A stretch of 64,000 bases of DNA from a bacterium (GTDB taxonomy: Bacteria > Patescibacteria > CPR2 > UBA1875 > JAJYID01), in assembly GCA_030647205.1 (NCBI GenBank), contig JAUSJO010000005.1, positions 124,001 through 188,000 on the forward strand, given 5' to 3'. Below, piece by piece: positions 17,026 through 25,176 of the stretch. The notes under the pieces were generated by a model. It searched no databases, was not told the origin of the DNA, and saw nothing but the letters and a program-made list of their open reading frames with translations. The position numbers were made by a program, and so were the translations under genes. The stretch's first letter is position 1, and every line of letters begins with the position of its first letter.

Positions 17026-17085
17026 AAAAACTCCAAGCTTTTTGGAAGTCTGCCAGAGGTAATACTCTGGTCTTTGTTTTATTGT
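17026..17085 (+). promoter_or_regulatory. leader hairpins upstream of the DUF308 gene
   Basis: CCAAGC/TTTTTGG-type stem at 17032-17045 followed by CCAGAG (17053-17058) / CTCTGG (17065-17070) and a T-rich run (TCTTTGTTTTATT). It looks like an intrinsic terminator 85 nt before the next ATG, so it may be an attenuator or end a short transcript. The rest of 16977-17169 holds nothing else I recognise. Confidence 0.45.
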
Positions 17086-17169
17086 GGGTTCAAGCAGCAG
17101 GAACTTTGGGTGAGACATTTGAAAGGATTGAGGGGAAAAATTCCATCTTGAGAAAGGAGGTGAGTTGTT

Positions 17170-17814
17170 ATGACAGATGATAAAGAAAAAAAAGTAGATA
17201 GTATCTCCGGGAAGGACGGCAAAACTTTCTATAGGTCCGTGGCAACGGGAACGATGAGTATGGATCTATCGGAGAGAGAAGCTATCGACAGAGGTTGGGG
17301 CTGGGCAGTCACTATGGGTATTGTAATGATAGTCCTTGGCGCGTTGGCTGTAGTCTATCCGATTGTAACATCAGTAGGTGTGACATTTCTTCTGGGTGTA
17401 GTCCTTGTGGTGGCAGGTGTGGCGCAGTTAGTACAGGCCTTTAGCGTTCGTGGATGGAGCGGCTTTTTCTGGCACACCTTGGTAGCTATAACTTATGCCG
17501 TCATCGGAGTGCTACTACTCACATATCCTCTGGGCGGACTTGTGACGCTTACATTTCTACTGGCTCTTTACCTCCTGATTTCCGGTGTTTTCAAGGTAGT
17601 AATTTCGCTCTCGTCAAGAGAAGTATCGGGTTGGGGATGGATGCTGACAAGCGGAATATTGTCGGTGATACTTGGAGTGCTAGTCTGGGCAAGCTGGCCG
17701 GTTGGGTCGCTATGGTTTATCGGCCTTTTGGTCGGTATCGATCTGGTGCTTGTAGGATTTTCGCTTTCTGCGATGGCGCTATCGGCGCATTCTCGTGAAC
17801 AGGAGGAGATGTAA
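17170..17814 (+). CDS. DUF308 / HdeD-like membrane protein
   Basis: 214 residues with a charged 40-residue N-terminus, then three repeated pairs of membrane helices (MGIVMIVLGALAVVYPI; FLLGVVLVVAGVAQLVQAF; LVAITYAVIGVLLLTYPL; ILSVILGVLVWASWPVG; LVGIDLVLVGFSLSAMAL). The LG-L---YP spacing is typical of the HdeD/DUF308 family, whose E. coli member protects against acid. Strong Shine-Dalgarno (GGAGG). First of three small membrane genes in a row, so probably one stress-related unit; that role is inference. Confidence 0.82.
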   Translation: MTDDKEKKVDSISGKDGKTFYRSVATGTMSMDLSEREAIDRGWGWAVTMGIVMIVLGALAVVYPIVTSVGVTFLLGVVLVVAGVAQLVQAFSVRGWSGFFWHTLVAITYAVIGVLLLTYPLGGLVTLTFLLALYLLISGVFKVVISLSSREVSGWGWMLTSGILSVILGVLVWASWPVGSLWFIGLLVGIDLVLVGFSLSAMALSAHSREQEEM

Positions 17815-17832
17815 AAAAAGTTAATTCGTAGT

Positions 17833-17856
17833 TAGCCTCGATAAAGCTCGGGGCTA
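17833..17856 (+). promoter_or_regulatory. leader stem-loop before the first YggT-like gene
   Basis: TAGCCTCG pairs with CGGGGCTA across an 8-nt loop, about 25 nt before the next ATG and just upstream of its Shine-Dalgarno region. A similar small stem (CGCCC/GGGCG) precedes the second YggT-like gene at about 18320-18333. Both may tune translation. Confidence 0.35.
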
Positions 17857-17879
17857 CCGCGGAGGGTAGAGGTGGAGAC

Positions 17880-18293
17880 ATGGAAGATAAAATTAAACGG
17901 GGAAATAACAAAAAGAAAAAGGGCGATACCTTCTATGAGGCAATACCTGCGACTGCAGTTGCGCCTCAGGAAATCCATTTGCCAAAGATTGGTGTAAAGA
18001 CTGCAGATTTTCTAGAGAGTGTTGTAATATTTTTTGCCGGGACAGTAGAAGTGCTTCTTACGATAAGGGTTTTACTGATGCTTTTTGGTATAAACGGCGG
18101 GAACCTTCTGACATATCTCTTGTATGCAGCAAGCTATCCGTTTGTTCTACTCCTGAATTCTGGTCAGAGCCAAATACCGGAAATGACCAATAAGGTTTTG
18201 TATGAAAACATAGCACTTTTGTTCATTTACTTCGTAGTTTTCTACGGTCTGATAAAAGTAATCAACGCTTTTAGGGAAAGAAATAATAATTAA
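17880..18293 (+). CDS. small two-helix YggT-like membrane protein, copy 1
   Basis: 137 residues: a basic N-terminus with a GDTFYEAIPATA segment, then helices at about 45-70 (VVIFFAGTVEVLLTIRVLLML) and 105-130 (IALLFIYFVVFYGLIKV), with NGGNLLTYLLYAASYPFVLL between them. The pattern fits YggT-like proteins, integral membrane proteins of poorly defined role. A clear paralogue follows at 18349. Confidence 0.65.
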   Translation: MEDKIKRGNNKKKKGDTFYEAIPATAVAPQEIHLPKIGVKTADFLESVVIFFAGTVEVLLTIRVLLMLFGINGGNLLTYLLYAASYPFVLLLNSGQSQIPEMTNKVLYENIALLFIYFVVFYGLIKVINAFRERNNN

Positions 18294-18348
18294 TTAAAGA
18301 AACTGCGTAAAAACGTGGTTCGCCCATGAGGGCGAGAGGTAGGGAAAA

Positions 18349-18762
18349 ATGGAAAAGGAAACAAAAAAGAAAAAGAAGAAAGAAGAAGAGGTAGATGGCG
18401 ATATTTTCTATAGGGCTCATCCTATAGCTCAGCCGATAGCAAGGGTAGAACATCGTGAATCCACGCTTTCTCTTACTGTTGAGAGGGTTTTGTGGTGGGT
18501 ACTTGGGATTTCTGAAGTTATCTTGCTTTTTAGAATGGTGTTTGCAGCGGTTGGTGCAAACGGTGGAAATATCATTACGTCATTCTTTTATGCAGTAAGC
18601 TATCCGCTGGTCTGGTTTTTCTTCTATCTTTTCAATACTTTGGGAAGAATACAGGTTTCGTCGCCGACATTTGAGATAGAAACGCTTGCAGCAATGGCAT
18701 TCTACTACATTGTAGTCTACATAGTTGTCGAGCTGATCAAAGGTTTTCGTAGTACAGACTAA
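18349..18762 (+). CDS. small two-helix YggT-like membrane protein, copy 2
   Basis: 137 residues, the same length as its neighbour and with matching landmarks: DGDIFYRAHPIA, then a helix RVLWWVLGISEVILLFRMVF, NGGNIITSFFYAVSYPLVWF and a last helix MAFYYIVVYIVVELI. A lysine/glutamate run (KKKKKKEEEV) replaces the N-terminus of copy 1. Tandem duplication is the simple explanation; both copies are intact, so both are probably used. Confidence 0.65.
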   Translation: MEKETKKKKKKEEEVDGDIFYRAHPIAQPIARVEHRESTLSLTVERVLWWVLGISEVILLFRMVFAAVGANGGNIITSFFYAVSYPLVWFFFYLFNTLGRIQVSSPTFEIETLAAMAFYYIVVYIVVELIKGFRSTD

Positions 18763-18800
18763 CTGTTTTTGTTATAATAATCCCGAAAGGGAGATTGTTT

Positions 18801-19409
18801 ATGGCGGACAAAAACAGTGATATTTGGGCTGAAATAAACTCAGATTTAAAAGAGAAGACAGAGAGCGGCTATAAAATGGCTCTACTTGATAGCGACAAGC
18901 TTTTGCGCAATGTTTTGAAGGAAAAAGGCTATCCGGGGAAGGACCTCAAAAAACAGCTTTTTTGGGCAGGGATTAACTTAAGCGGTAGAGCTGATCTTAA
19001 AGATGCCATAAAGAAAAAAGACGAAGTTTTAAATACTCAAGATTACAGGCTTTCTACATTTGAAATAGAAGATTTTTTAGCTGCTTACAAAAAAGCGATT
19101 GAATGGGTTTTGAGCGCCCAGAAACTTGGTTTTAAGCGCAAAATTGGACTATATTTTGAAAACTGTTTCTTTCTTAAAAATACATCTCTCACTAAGCTGA
19201 TAGCTGCCATTTTGGTAGTATTTTTCGGTATTAAACTACTTTCCTCAACCGATACTGGGAAGAGTATAGTCACAAAGGTTGTAGACGTGGATAATTTGCT
19301 TTTTGACTGGCTAAAAGTTCTGATTTTAATCGGACTAAGTGTGGCCGTAGTTGTGTTTATAAGTTTTCTTTATTTGGATAAGAAGAAAAAAATTAAGATT
19401 AAAGAATAA
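18801..19409 (+). CDS. membrane protein related to the HEPN-like protein at 13215
   Basis: 202 residues from ATG 18801, chosen because AAAGGGAG lies 7 nt upstream and TATAAT at 18773-18778 gives a promoter. The soluble N-terminal part has SGYKMALLDSDKLLRNVLK, which parallels TYKVAIMEADKLVDYVLK in the protein at 13215. Two membrane helices follow (LIAAILVVFFGIKLL; VLILIGLSVAVVVFISFL) and a lysine-rich tail. The R-x4-H motif is absent here. Function unknown. Confidence 0.7.
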   Translation: MADKNSDIWAEINSDLKEKTESGYKMALLDSDKLLRNVLKEKGYPGKDLKKQLFWAGINLSGRADLKDAIKKKDEVLNTQDYRLSTFEIEDFLAAYKKAIEWVLSAQKLGFKRKIGLYFENCFFLKNTSLTKLIAAILVVFFGIKLLSSTDTGKSIVTKVVDVDNLLFDWLKVLILIGLSVAVVVFISFLYLDKKKKIKIKE

Positions 19410-19463
19410 TAATCGGCTTTCAAAGTCGATTTTACAATGCTAGAATAGTGACAAATAGTAGGA

Positions 19464-19490
19464 GGGGTTTGGCAACCCATTGTTTTGATT
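19464..19490 (+). promoter_or_regulatory. leader hairpin before dnaE
   Basis: GGGTT (19465-19469) / AACCC (19474-19478) followed by TTGTTTTGATT, between a possible start region (TACAAT or TAGAAT near 19434-19446) and the dnaE start. A weak terminator-like leader. Confidence 0.3.
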
Positions 19491-19514
19491 ACTTAAAAAA
19501 CGGAGTCTTAGACA

Positions 19515-22500
19515 TTGAGTAAAAAGTTTGTTCACTTACATGTTCATACGCAATATTCTCTTCTTGATGGGATGTGCAAGGTTCCTCAGCTTTTGGATAG
19601 GGCAAAAGAGTATGGGATGCCGGCTTGCGCGATTACCGATCATGGAGTGATGTATGGCATTGTTGACTTTTATAAGGAAGCGAAGGCAAGGGATATAAAG
19701 CCTTTGATCGGGTGCGAGGTATACGTAGCGCCGAGGAAGCTGACGGATAAAAGCGAAAAGGCAGACGGCAGGCCAAACCATCTCATCCTGATTGCCAAAA
19801 ACAAAACCGGCTATCAAAACTTGATGAAGCTATCTACGATTGCTCATCTTGACGGATACTACTATAAACCGAGAATTGATAAGGAAATTTTGGCGAAATA
19901 TGCGGAAGGTTTAATCGCATCATCAGCTTGCTTTAAGGGTGAAATTGCCTCAAAACTCAGAGATGGCAATGAAAAGGGGGCGGAAGAAGCTTTGAAATTT
20001 TATAAAGGTCTCTTTGGCGATGATTTCTACTTGGAGCTCCAATATTTGCCAGGATTCAAAGAACAAGAAGAGATGAACGAGCTCATAAAGGCATTTGCAA
20101 AAAAGCACAAGATGCCGATGGTGGTGACTAATGATGTCCACTATGTAGATAAAGAGGATCGTGAGGCGCATGATGCTCTTTTGTGCTTGCAAACAGGAAA
20201 GCTTGTGTCTGATGAGGATAGGATGAAGATGAACTGCGACATATCGTTTACTTCCCCAGAGGAAATAATGGAAGCTTTTAAAGATGTACCTGAGGCGATA
20301 GAAAACACAGTAAAAATTGCCGAGAAATGTAACGTGGAGCTAGAGCTTGGCAAAATATTGATCCCGAACTTCGATGTGCCAGATGGAGAGACGGTGCAAA
20401 GTTATATGAGCAAGCTGGTTGAAGAAGGATTGAAGAAAAAATACGGGAAAATAACACCCGAGATACGCGAAAGAGTGGAATATGAAATGGGTGTTATAGA
20501 GAAAATGGGCTATGAATCATACTTCCTGATTGTCTGGGATTTTGTGAACTGGGCGAAAGATCAGGGAATCATTGTCGGACCCGGTAGAGGTTCGGCGGCG
20601 GGATCAGTAGTATCGTATGCCCTAAATATTACAGAGCTTGAACCGATGCAGTTTGATCTTCTTTTTGAGCGTTTCCTAAATCCGGATCGTATCTCCATGC
20701 CTGATATAGATATGGACTTTGCTGATGACAGGCGTCATGAAGTGATTGAGTATGTAGCAGAGAAATATGGCAAAGATCATGTGGCGCAGATCATTACTTT
20801 TGGTACAATGGCAGCACGTAATGCCATTCGTGATACCGGTAGGGTCTTGGGGATGACATATGGCGAAGTTGATAAAATAGCCAAAATGATACCCCAGTTT
20901 TCCGGTCTATCTGATGCTGTCCGGGACGTCCCGGAGTTAAGGGCGCTTTATAGCTCAGATGAAAAAGTAAAAAAACTGATCGATATCGCAAAGAGGCTTG
21001 AGGGAGTGTCGAGACATTCTTCTACTCATGCTGCAGGTGTGGTGATTTCAAAAGAGCCCCTCGTAAACTATACACCGCTCCAAAAAGCGACAAAGGGTGA
21101 TATCGCAACGAACACGCAGTATTCTATGTTTCCGCTTGAAGATCTCGGCATCCTGAAAATGGATTTCTTGGGACTTTCAAACCTTACTGTTTTAAAGAAT
21201 GCTTTGAGGATTATTAAAAAAGTTTATGAAAAAGACATTAAGATAGAAGACATTAAACTGGATGACAAAAAAACTTTTGCGCTTTTAAAAAGGGCCGAAA
21301 CAACAGGAGTGTTCCAGCTTGAGTCTGCCGGCATGAAAAGATATATCCGGGCGCTGAAACCGACTGTTTTTGAAGATATTGTGGCTATGGTGGCGCTATA
21401 TAGACCCGGTCCTATGCAGTTTATCGACGACTTTATTGCCCGAAAAGCCGGTAAGAAAAAGGTGACTTATACGCATCCTCTTATGGAAAATGCTCTCAAG
21501 AATACTTACGGCGTTATAGTTTACCAGGAGCAAGTCATGCAGATTTCAAAGGAAATGGCAGGTTTTACGGGCGGTGAAGCTGATACTCTTCGTAAGGCAA
21601 TGGGTAAAAAGATTGCCAAAATGATGAAGAAAATGCGTGCGAAATTCATCGATGGCGCTGTTGAAAATGGGGTAAAGAAGGAAACGGCAGAAAAAGTCTT
21701 TGACGATTTTGAAAAGTTTGCGCAGTACGGTTTCGTGAAGGCTCATGCTGCCTGTTATGCGCTAATTGCATACTGGACGGCATATCTGAAAGCACACTAT
21801 CCGGATGCCTTTATGGCGGCTCTCATGACAAGCGACTACTCAAATATGGACCGGATTGCGATAGAAATAGACGAGTGTAGAAAAATGGGTATCGAGGTTT
21901 TGCCACCGAGTGTAAATGAGTCCTATCAGGAGTTCGCAATAGTTAAGCAAACAGGCAATATCAGATTTGGACTACTTGCCGTGAAAAATGTTGGAACGGG
22001 TATCATCGAAGCGCTTGTAAAAGCGAGAAAAGAAGGCGGAGAGTTTAAGTCGGTAGAGGATTTTTGTAAAAGGGTAGATGCCCGTGAAATTAACAAAAAA
22101 GTGATGGAAGCTTTCATTAAATCAGGTGCAATGGATGACTTTGGCGACCGCTCAACGTTGCTATTTAATCTAGAAAAAATTCTCGAGTTTGCCCAAAAAA
22201 CGCAAAGAGATACGCTCAGCGGACAAATAGATCTTTTTGGCGGACAGGGGATAGAAATGCCGGGGCTGAAGCTGGCAAAACCTGTTTTTGATGCTACATC
22301 AAAGGAAAAACTTGCATGGGAGAGAGAACTGCTCGGCATTTATATTTCTGAGCATCCGCTTGACGGCTATCAAGAGTATGTAGAAAAAGAAGGGCTTACT
22401 CAGCTTGCTCTTCTAGGCGAGAGCCAATCCTCACAAGAAGTTAGAGTAGCTTGTGTCGTTTCTACTATTCACAAAATCCTGACGAGGAAAAAGGAAAATA

Positions 22501-22931
22501 TGATTTTTGTAAAAGTTGAGGACAAAAGCGGAAGCGGCGAACTGGTAGTGTTCCCGAAAATCCTTGCTTCCTACAGCAGATTTTTTGAGGAAGGCAAACT
22601 CATACTAGTTAATGGTAAAGTTAATATGAAAGACGCTGACCCAAAGATACTTGTAGATAGTGTGAAGGATTTAGGGGAAATCGAAGATTTAAATATGGAA
22701 GAAGGCGGGGAAATAATCCGATTTAGAGATAACTGTCTTGAAATATACGTGCCGAAATATACTGAAACGCAGAAGCTAGCAAAGTTAAAAAAGTCTCTGG
22801 CTGATGCGCCGGGGGAGAATGATGTCATCATTCATCTTGAACTTAACGAGGTGAGCAAGAAAGTAAAAATGCCTCTAGGGGTAGATTTCTCTGAGGATTT
22901 GAAAAATGACATTGTATCCATTCTCGGCTAG
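19515..22931 (+). CDS. dnaE: DNA polymerase III alpha subunit
   Basis: 1138 residues, the replicative polymerase. The N-terminal PHP domain has its metal-binding pattern (HLHVHTQYSLLDG, DHGVMYG, NDVHY). The polymerase palm carries the catalytic aspartates PDIDMDFAD. The fingers/tau-binding region and helix-hairpin-helix follow, then an OB fold (RVACVVSTIHKILTRKKENMIFV). The intact PHP residues leave room for proofreading by the polymerase itself, as proposed for other PHP-containing DnaE proteins. The start is TTG at 19515, with CGGAG 9 nt upstream; no better ATG lies nearby. Confidence 0.97.
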   Translation: MSKKFVHLHVHTQYSLLDGMCKVPQLLDRAKEYGMPACAITDHGVMYGIVDFYKEAKARDIKPLIGCEVYVAPRKLTDKSEKADGRPNHLILIAKNKTGYQNLMKLSTIAHLDGYYYKPRIDKEILAKYAEGLIASSACFKGEIASKLRDGNEKGAEEALKFYKGLFGDDFYLELQYLPGFKEQEEMNELIKAFAKKHKMPMVVTNDVHYVDKEDREAHDALLCLQTGKLVSDEDRMKMNCDISFTSPEEIMEAFKDVPEAIENTVKIAEKCNVELELGKILIPNFDVPDGETVQSYMSKLVEEGLKKKYGKITPEIRERVEYEMGVIEKMGYESYFLIVWDFVNWAKDQGIIVGPGRGSAAGSVVSYALNITELEPMQFDLLFERFLNPDRISMPDIDMDFADDRRHEVIEYVAEKYGKDHVAQIITFGTMAARNAIRDTGRVLGMTYGEVDKIAKMIPQFSGLSDAVRDVPELRALYSSDEKVKKLIDIAKRLEGVSRHSSTHAAGVVISKEPLVNYTPLQKATKGDIATNTQYSMFPLEDLGILKMDFLGLSNLTVLKNALRIIKKVYEKDIKIEDIKLDDKKTFALLKRAETTGVFQLESAGMKRYIRALKPTVFEDIVAMVALYRPGPMQFIDDFIARKAGKKKVTYTHPLMENALKNTYGVIVYQEQVMQISKEMAGFTGGEADTLRKAMGKKIAKMMKKMRAKFIDGAVENGVKKETAEKVFDDFEKFAQYGFVKAHAACYALIAYWTAYLKAHYPDAFMAALMTSDYSNMDRIAIEIDECRKMGIEVLPPSVNESYQEFAIVKQTGNIRFGLLAVKNVGTGIIEALVKARKEGGEFKSVEDFCKRVDAREINKKVMEAFIKSGAMDDFGDRSTLLFNLEKILEFAQKTQRDTLSGQIDLFGGQGIEMPGLKLAKPVFDATSKEKLAWERELLGIYISEHPLDGYQEYVEKEGLTQLALLGESQSSQEVRVACVVSTIHKILTRKKENMIFVKVEDKSGSGELVVFPKILASYSRFFEEGKLILVNGKVNMKDADPKILVDSVKDLGEIEDLNMEEGGEIIRFRDNCLEIYVPKYTETQKLAKLKKSLADAPGENDVIIHLELNEVSKKVKMPLGVDFSEDLKNDIVSILG

Positions 22932-22943
22932 CTTCTGATAAAG

Positions 22944-22972
22944 TTGCGATTATTTGATTTTTATGTTATGAT
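22944..22972 (+). promoter_or_regulatory. promoter for the gene at 23043
   Basis: TTGCGA (22944-22949), a 17-nt spacer and TATGAT (22967-22972). It predicts a leader of about 60 nt containing GGAGG. Confidence 0.6.
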
Positions 22973-23042
22973 TTAAACTTCAATTAAAGAACCTTGATAG
23001 ATAAATTTTTTGACTAAAACCCAATTTGGAGGCTGAAATGCC

Positions 23043-23321
23043 ATGCAAATCGAGGTCTTGTATTACATAGATGAAAACGGTGATAAGAGGCTCAAAAGTG
23101 AGACTCTGAATGAATATGGTGATATAGACGGGGCTGTAAAGTCTGTGGAAGATCGGATTTCTATGGGGCGTAAAATAGAGATTTTGGCAACGATAGTACA
23201 TAATTCCAAGAAACATGAAAGTATCTCTGACATTATAAAGAGGCTTTATGGCAACAACAAGCGTGCGCAAAAAAAAGCGCCGAGAATAGTGGAAGGGAGA
23301 AGCAAGGCTTACCGACACTAA
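23043..23321 (+). CDS. small hypothetical protein, 92 aa
   Basis: Acidic N-terminal half (EVLYYIDENGDKRLKSETLNE) and a very basic C-terminal end (NNKRAQKKAPRIVEGRSK). No family recognised. The GGAGG Shine-Dalgarno lies 13 nt from this ATG but only 8 nt from an out-of-frame ATG at 23038 that opens a 10-codon frame, so a short overlapping peptide may influence its translation. Confidence 0.55.
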   Translation: MQIEVLYYIDENGDKRLKSETLNEYGDIDGAVKSVEDRISMGRKIEILATIVHNSKKHESISDIIKRLYGNNKRAQKKAPRIVEGRSKAYRH

Positions 23322-23443
23322 AAACCTCGACAAAAGCAAGGAGGAGATTGGCAAAAGCTAGGTGTTTTGGGGAATGGGGGTTCCCGAGCTGGATGGATTC
23401 ATGAGACATTATGCCGGTTTCGAACAACAAGATTGGGGAAAAC

Positions 23444-23869
23444 ATGAGCAGGAAGATTAGCTTAGGGGATGGGAGATATAAAGTTTCCCATCGAGGCCTC
23501 GATTGTTCTGAAGCTCCCTCTCTGGATTCGATCAATGAGGACCTTCTGACGGCCGATGATGTAGTTCTTGGCTGTAATCTTTGTCATGAGCTTGGGCTGG
23601 CATTAAGAGCCCGACTTGCCAAAGAAAAAGGTATTCTCAAAAAGGTCTCTAGACTTGTTAGGGAACAAAGAAACATCTCTGACGACGAACTTTGTTGGTT
23701 CGTCGAGTGTACTGACGCTCAGATTGAGTGCCAGGGATGTGGGCACAGCGCAGAGGCAATCACAGAAAGGATAGATGATATAGCAGATAATCGTGTAGTA
23801 TATCCATCCTTTCGTCCGCCGGTTGTGGTGGGTGATGTTGGTTCCAGTTTCTGGAGCCCGGGGTCATAA
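23444..23869 (+). CDS. hypothetical protein with two CxxC pairs
   Basis: About 141 residues from MSRKISLGDG, preceded by TTGGGGAAAAC. It contains GCNLCHEL (near residue 50) and CQGCGHS (near residue 100), which could together bind one zinc ion; the spacing of some 50 residues is longer than in usual zinc ribbons. Ends PVVVGDVGSSFWSPGS. No family recognised. Confidence 0.55.
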   Translation: MSRKISLGDGRYKVSHRGLDCSEAPSLDSINEDLLTADDVVLGCNLCHELGLALRARLAKEKGILKKVSRLVREQRNISDDELCWFVECTDAQIECQGCGHSAEAITERIDDIADNRVVYPSFRPPVVVGDVGSSFWSPGS

Positions 23870-23914
23870 AGAGGAGTTAACTTCCTTGGGGGACGTTGAA
23901 GGTCAAAAGATTAA

Positions 23915-23942
23915 GTGGCTCGGGCAAGTCTGCCCGAGCCAC
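23915..23942 (+). terminator. long hairpin after the CxxC protein gene
   Basis: Twelve-base-pair perfect stem GTGGCTCGGGCA / TGCCCGAGCCAC with loop AGTC. It is not followed by a T run, so it may protect the RNA 3' end or depend on another factor. Confidence 0.6.
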
Positions 23943-24027
23943 CTCAAAGCGGGATAAATATCTAAGATTACAGTTATAACATTTGAGAATTTTTATCTCG
24001 CTTTATTTATTTGTAATTAGAATTCAA

Positions 24028-24056
24028 TTGACATTTATGAGATAATTTACTACAAT
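24028..24056 (+). promoter_or_regulatory. rplS promoter
   Basis: Perfect TTGACA (24028-24033), 17-nt spacer, TACAAT (24051-24056). Predicted transcript start near 24063. Confidence 0.85.
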
Positions 24057-24061
24057 CATAG

Positions 24062-24081
24062 AGTCGCTTTCGCGATTTTTT
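24062..24081 (+). promoter_or_regulatory. terminator-like hairpin at the 5' end of the rplS leader
   Basis: AGTCGC (24062-24067) / GCGATT (24072-24077) with loop TTTC and a run of Ts. It sits immediately at the predicted transcript start, 18 nt before the rplS ATG, so it may control early elongation or RNA stability. Confidence 0.45.
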
Positions 24082-24099
24082 AAAATAATTAAACACATT

Positions 24100-24777
24100 A
24101 TGGATAGAATAAAAGATTTTGACGTTAAAAATATGAAAAAAGTTCCCGATATAAAATCAGGGGATACTGTTCGTGTTCACACAAAAATTAAAGAAGGCAG
24201 CAAAGAGAGAATTCAAATTTTTGAAGGCGTTGTAATAAAGAAACAGGGTGGAAACAATGTCGGTGCTTCTATCACGGTTCGCAAAATGTCTTATGGCATT
24301 GGCGTAGAAAGAACATTTCTCATGCACTCGCCATTACTTGAGAAAATTCAAGTTGTGAAAAGGGCAAGAGTACGAAGAGCAAACATCGGATACCTGCGGA
24401 ATTTGACAGGTAAGTCAGCAAAACTAAGAGAAAAGCAGTTTGATGCATTAGCCGTGAACGTGAAGGAAGAGGAACTTGCTCCTGCTGATCAGGCAGAGAT
24501 AGATGAGCCGGTTGAAATCTCTGAAGATGTTTTAGCTCAGGCTGATACAGTGAGCGCGGAAGATGTTGCAAAAAGAGAAGAAAAAGAAGCCAAAGTTGAA
24601 GATACGGGTCCGGTTGCGGAGGACGAGCAGGAAGCGCCCGAAGAAGAGATAGAAGAAGGCGTAGAGAAGGCAGAGAAAGACCTTGAGCATGGTAAAAGTA
24701 CTGAAGGTGAACAGGCAGAGAAATCTGAAGAAGATGCGGAGCCTGCAGAAAAAGAAGAAGAAACACCGGAAGCATAA
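24100..24777 (+). CDS. rplS: ribosomal protein L19 with a long acidic tail
   Basis: 225 residues. The first 115 are an ordinary bL19: VRVHTKIKEG, RIQIFEGVVIKK, GVERTFLMHSPLLEKIQV, RRANIGYLRNLTGKSAKLREK. The last 110 residues are an extension of Glu, Ala, Lys and Pro with no predicted fold (for example EVEDTGPVAEDEQEAPEEE-type sequence). L19 lies at the 30S-50S interface. The extension begins after the normal end of the protein, with no frameshift. Strong promoter and hairpin leader upstream, terminator downstream: a single-gene unit. Confidence 0.94.
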   Translation: MDRIKDFDVKNMKKVPDIKSGDTVRVHTKIKEGSKERIQIFEGVVIKKQGGNNVGASITVRKMSYGIGVERTFLMHSPLLEKIQVVKRARVRRANIGYLRNLTGKSAKLREKQFDALAVNVKEEELAPADQAEIDEPVEISEDVLAQADTVSAEDVAKREEKEAKVEDTGPVAEDEQEAPEEEIEEGVEKAEKDLEHGKSTEGEQAEKSEEDAEPAEKEEETPEA

Positions 24778-24799
24778 ATCTTAAAAATATAATTTATAA

Positions 24800-24828
24800 A
24801 AACCGACTCGTGATGAGTTGGTTTTTTG
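24800..24828 (+). terminator. rplS terminator
   Basis: AAACCGACTC (24800-24809) / GAGTTGGTTT (24815-24824) with a G-T pair, loop GTGAT, T run. Confidence 0.85.
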
Positions 24829-24837
24829 TTGCTCTAT

Positions 24838-25135
24838 CTGTCATTCCGACCGATACCACGTTAGTGGAAAGTGGAGGAATCCCTTTCCCTTGTCATTCCC
24901 GCGGAGGCGGGAATCCAGCCTTTCTTTAAATAATTTCCACTTTTTTAGAAAAAGTAGAGCAAAAATCGCGGCTTAGACGGCCTCTCAAAGTATAACTCAA
25001 AACTTCTCTCAAATTTGAAAAATGACAACAAGCCGATTCCGGAAGTCATCTTTTCAAAAGTTCGTTCAGCTTTTCGTTCTCTTTTCGAGCCGATAGCCGC
25101 AAAGAGAGGCTTCTTTTCAAAAACCATGCCAGAGG
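24838..25135. repeat. composite intergenic repeat, copy 4
   Basis: B (TGTCATTCCGACCGATACCA), C as a perfect ATTCCC-N8-GGGAAT (24895-24914), D with one mismatch in the stem (TCCACTTTTT 24936-24945 / AAAAAGTAGA 24949-24958), the tail ACAACAAGCCGATTCCGGAAG as in copy 3, and E (CGAGCCGATAGCCGCAAAGAG). It runs up to the leaderless promoter of rnhB. Confidence 0.85.
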
Positions 25136-25176
25136 AGAGAGTGGAAAAGTCCCGTGTTTTAGTTTACACTTGGTGC

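Noticed and set aside
24945..25127. Minus-strand frame (about 60 codons) ending in FERPSKPRFLLYFF, also at 60661-60912
   Set aside because: It lies wholly in the composite repeat, with similar ends in both copies because of the repeat, no Shine-Dalgarno and no promoter.
25015..25176. In-frame extension of rnhB into repeat copy 4
   Set aside because: The sequence is repeat, not conserved protein; the leaderless start at 25177 gives a normal RNase HII N-terminus.
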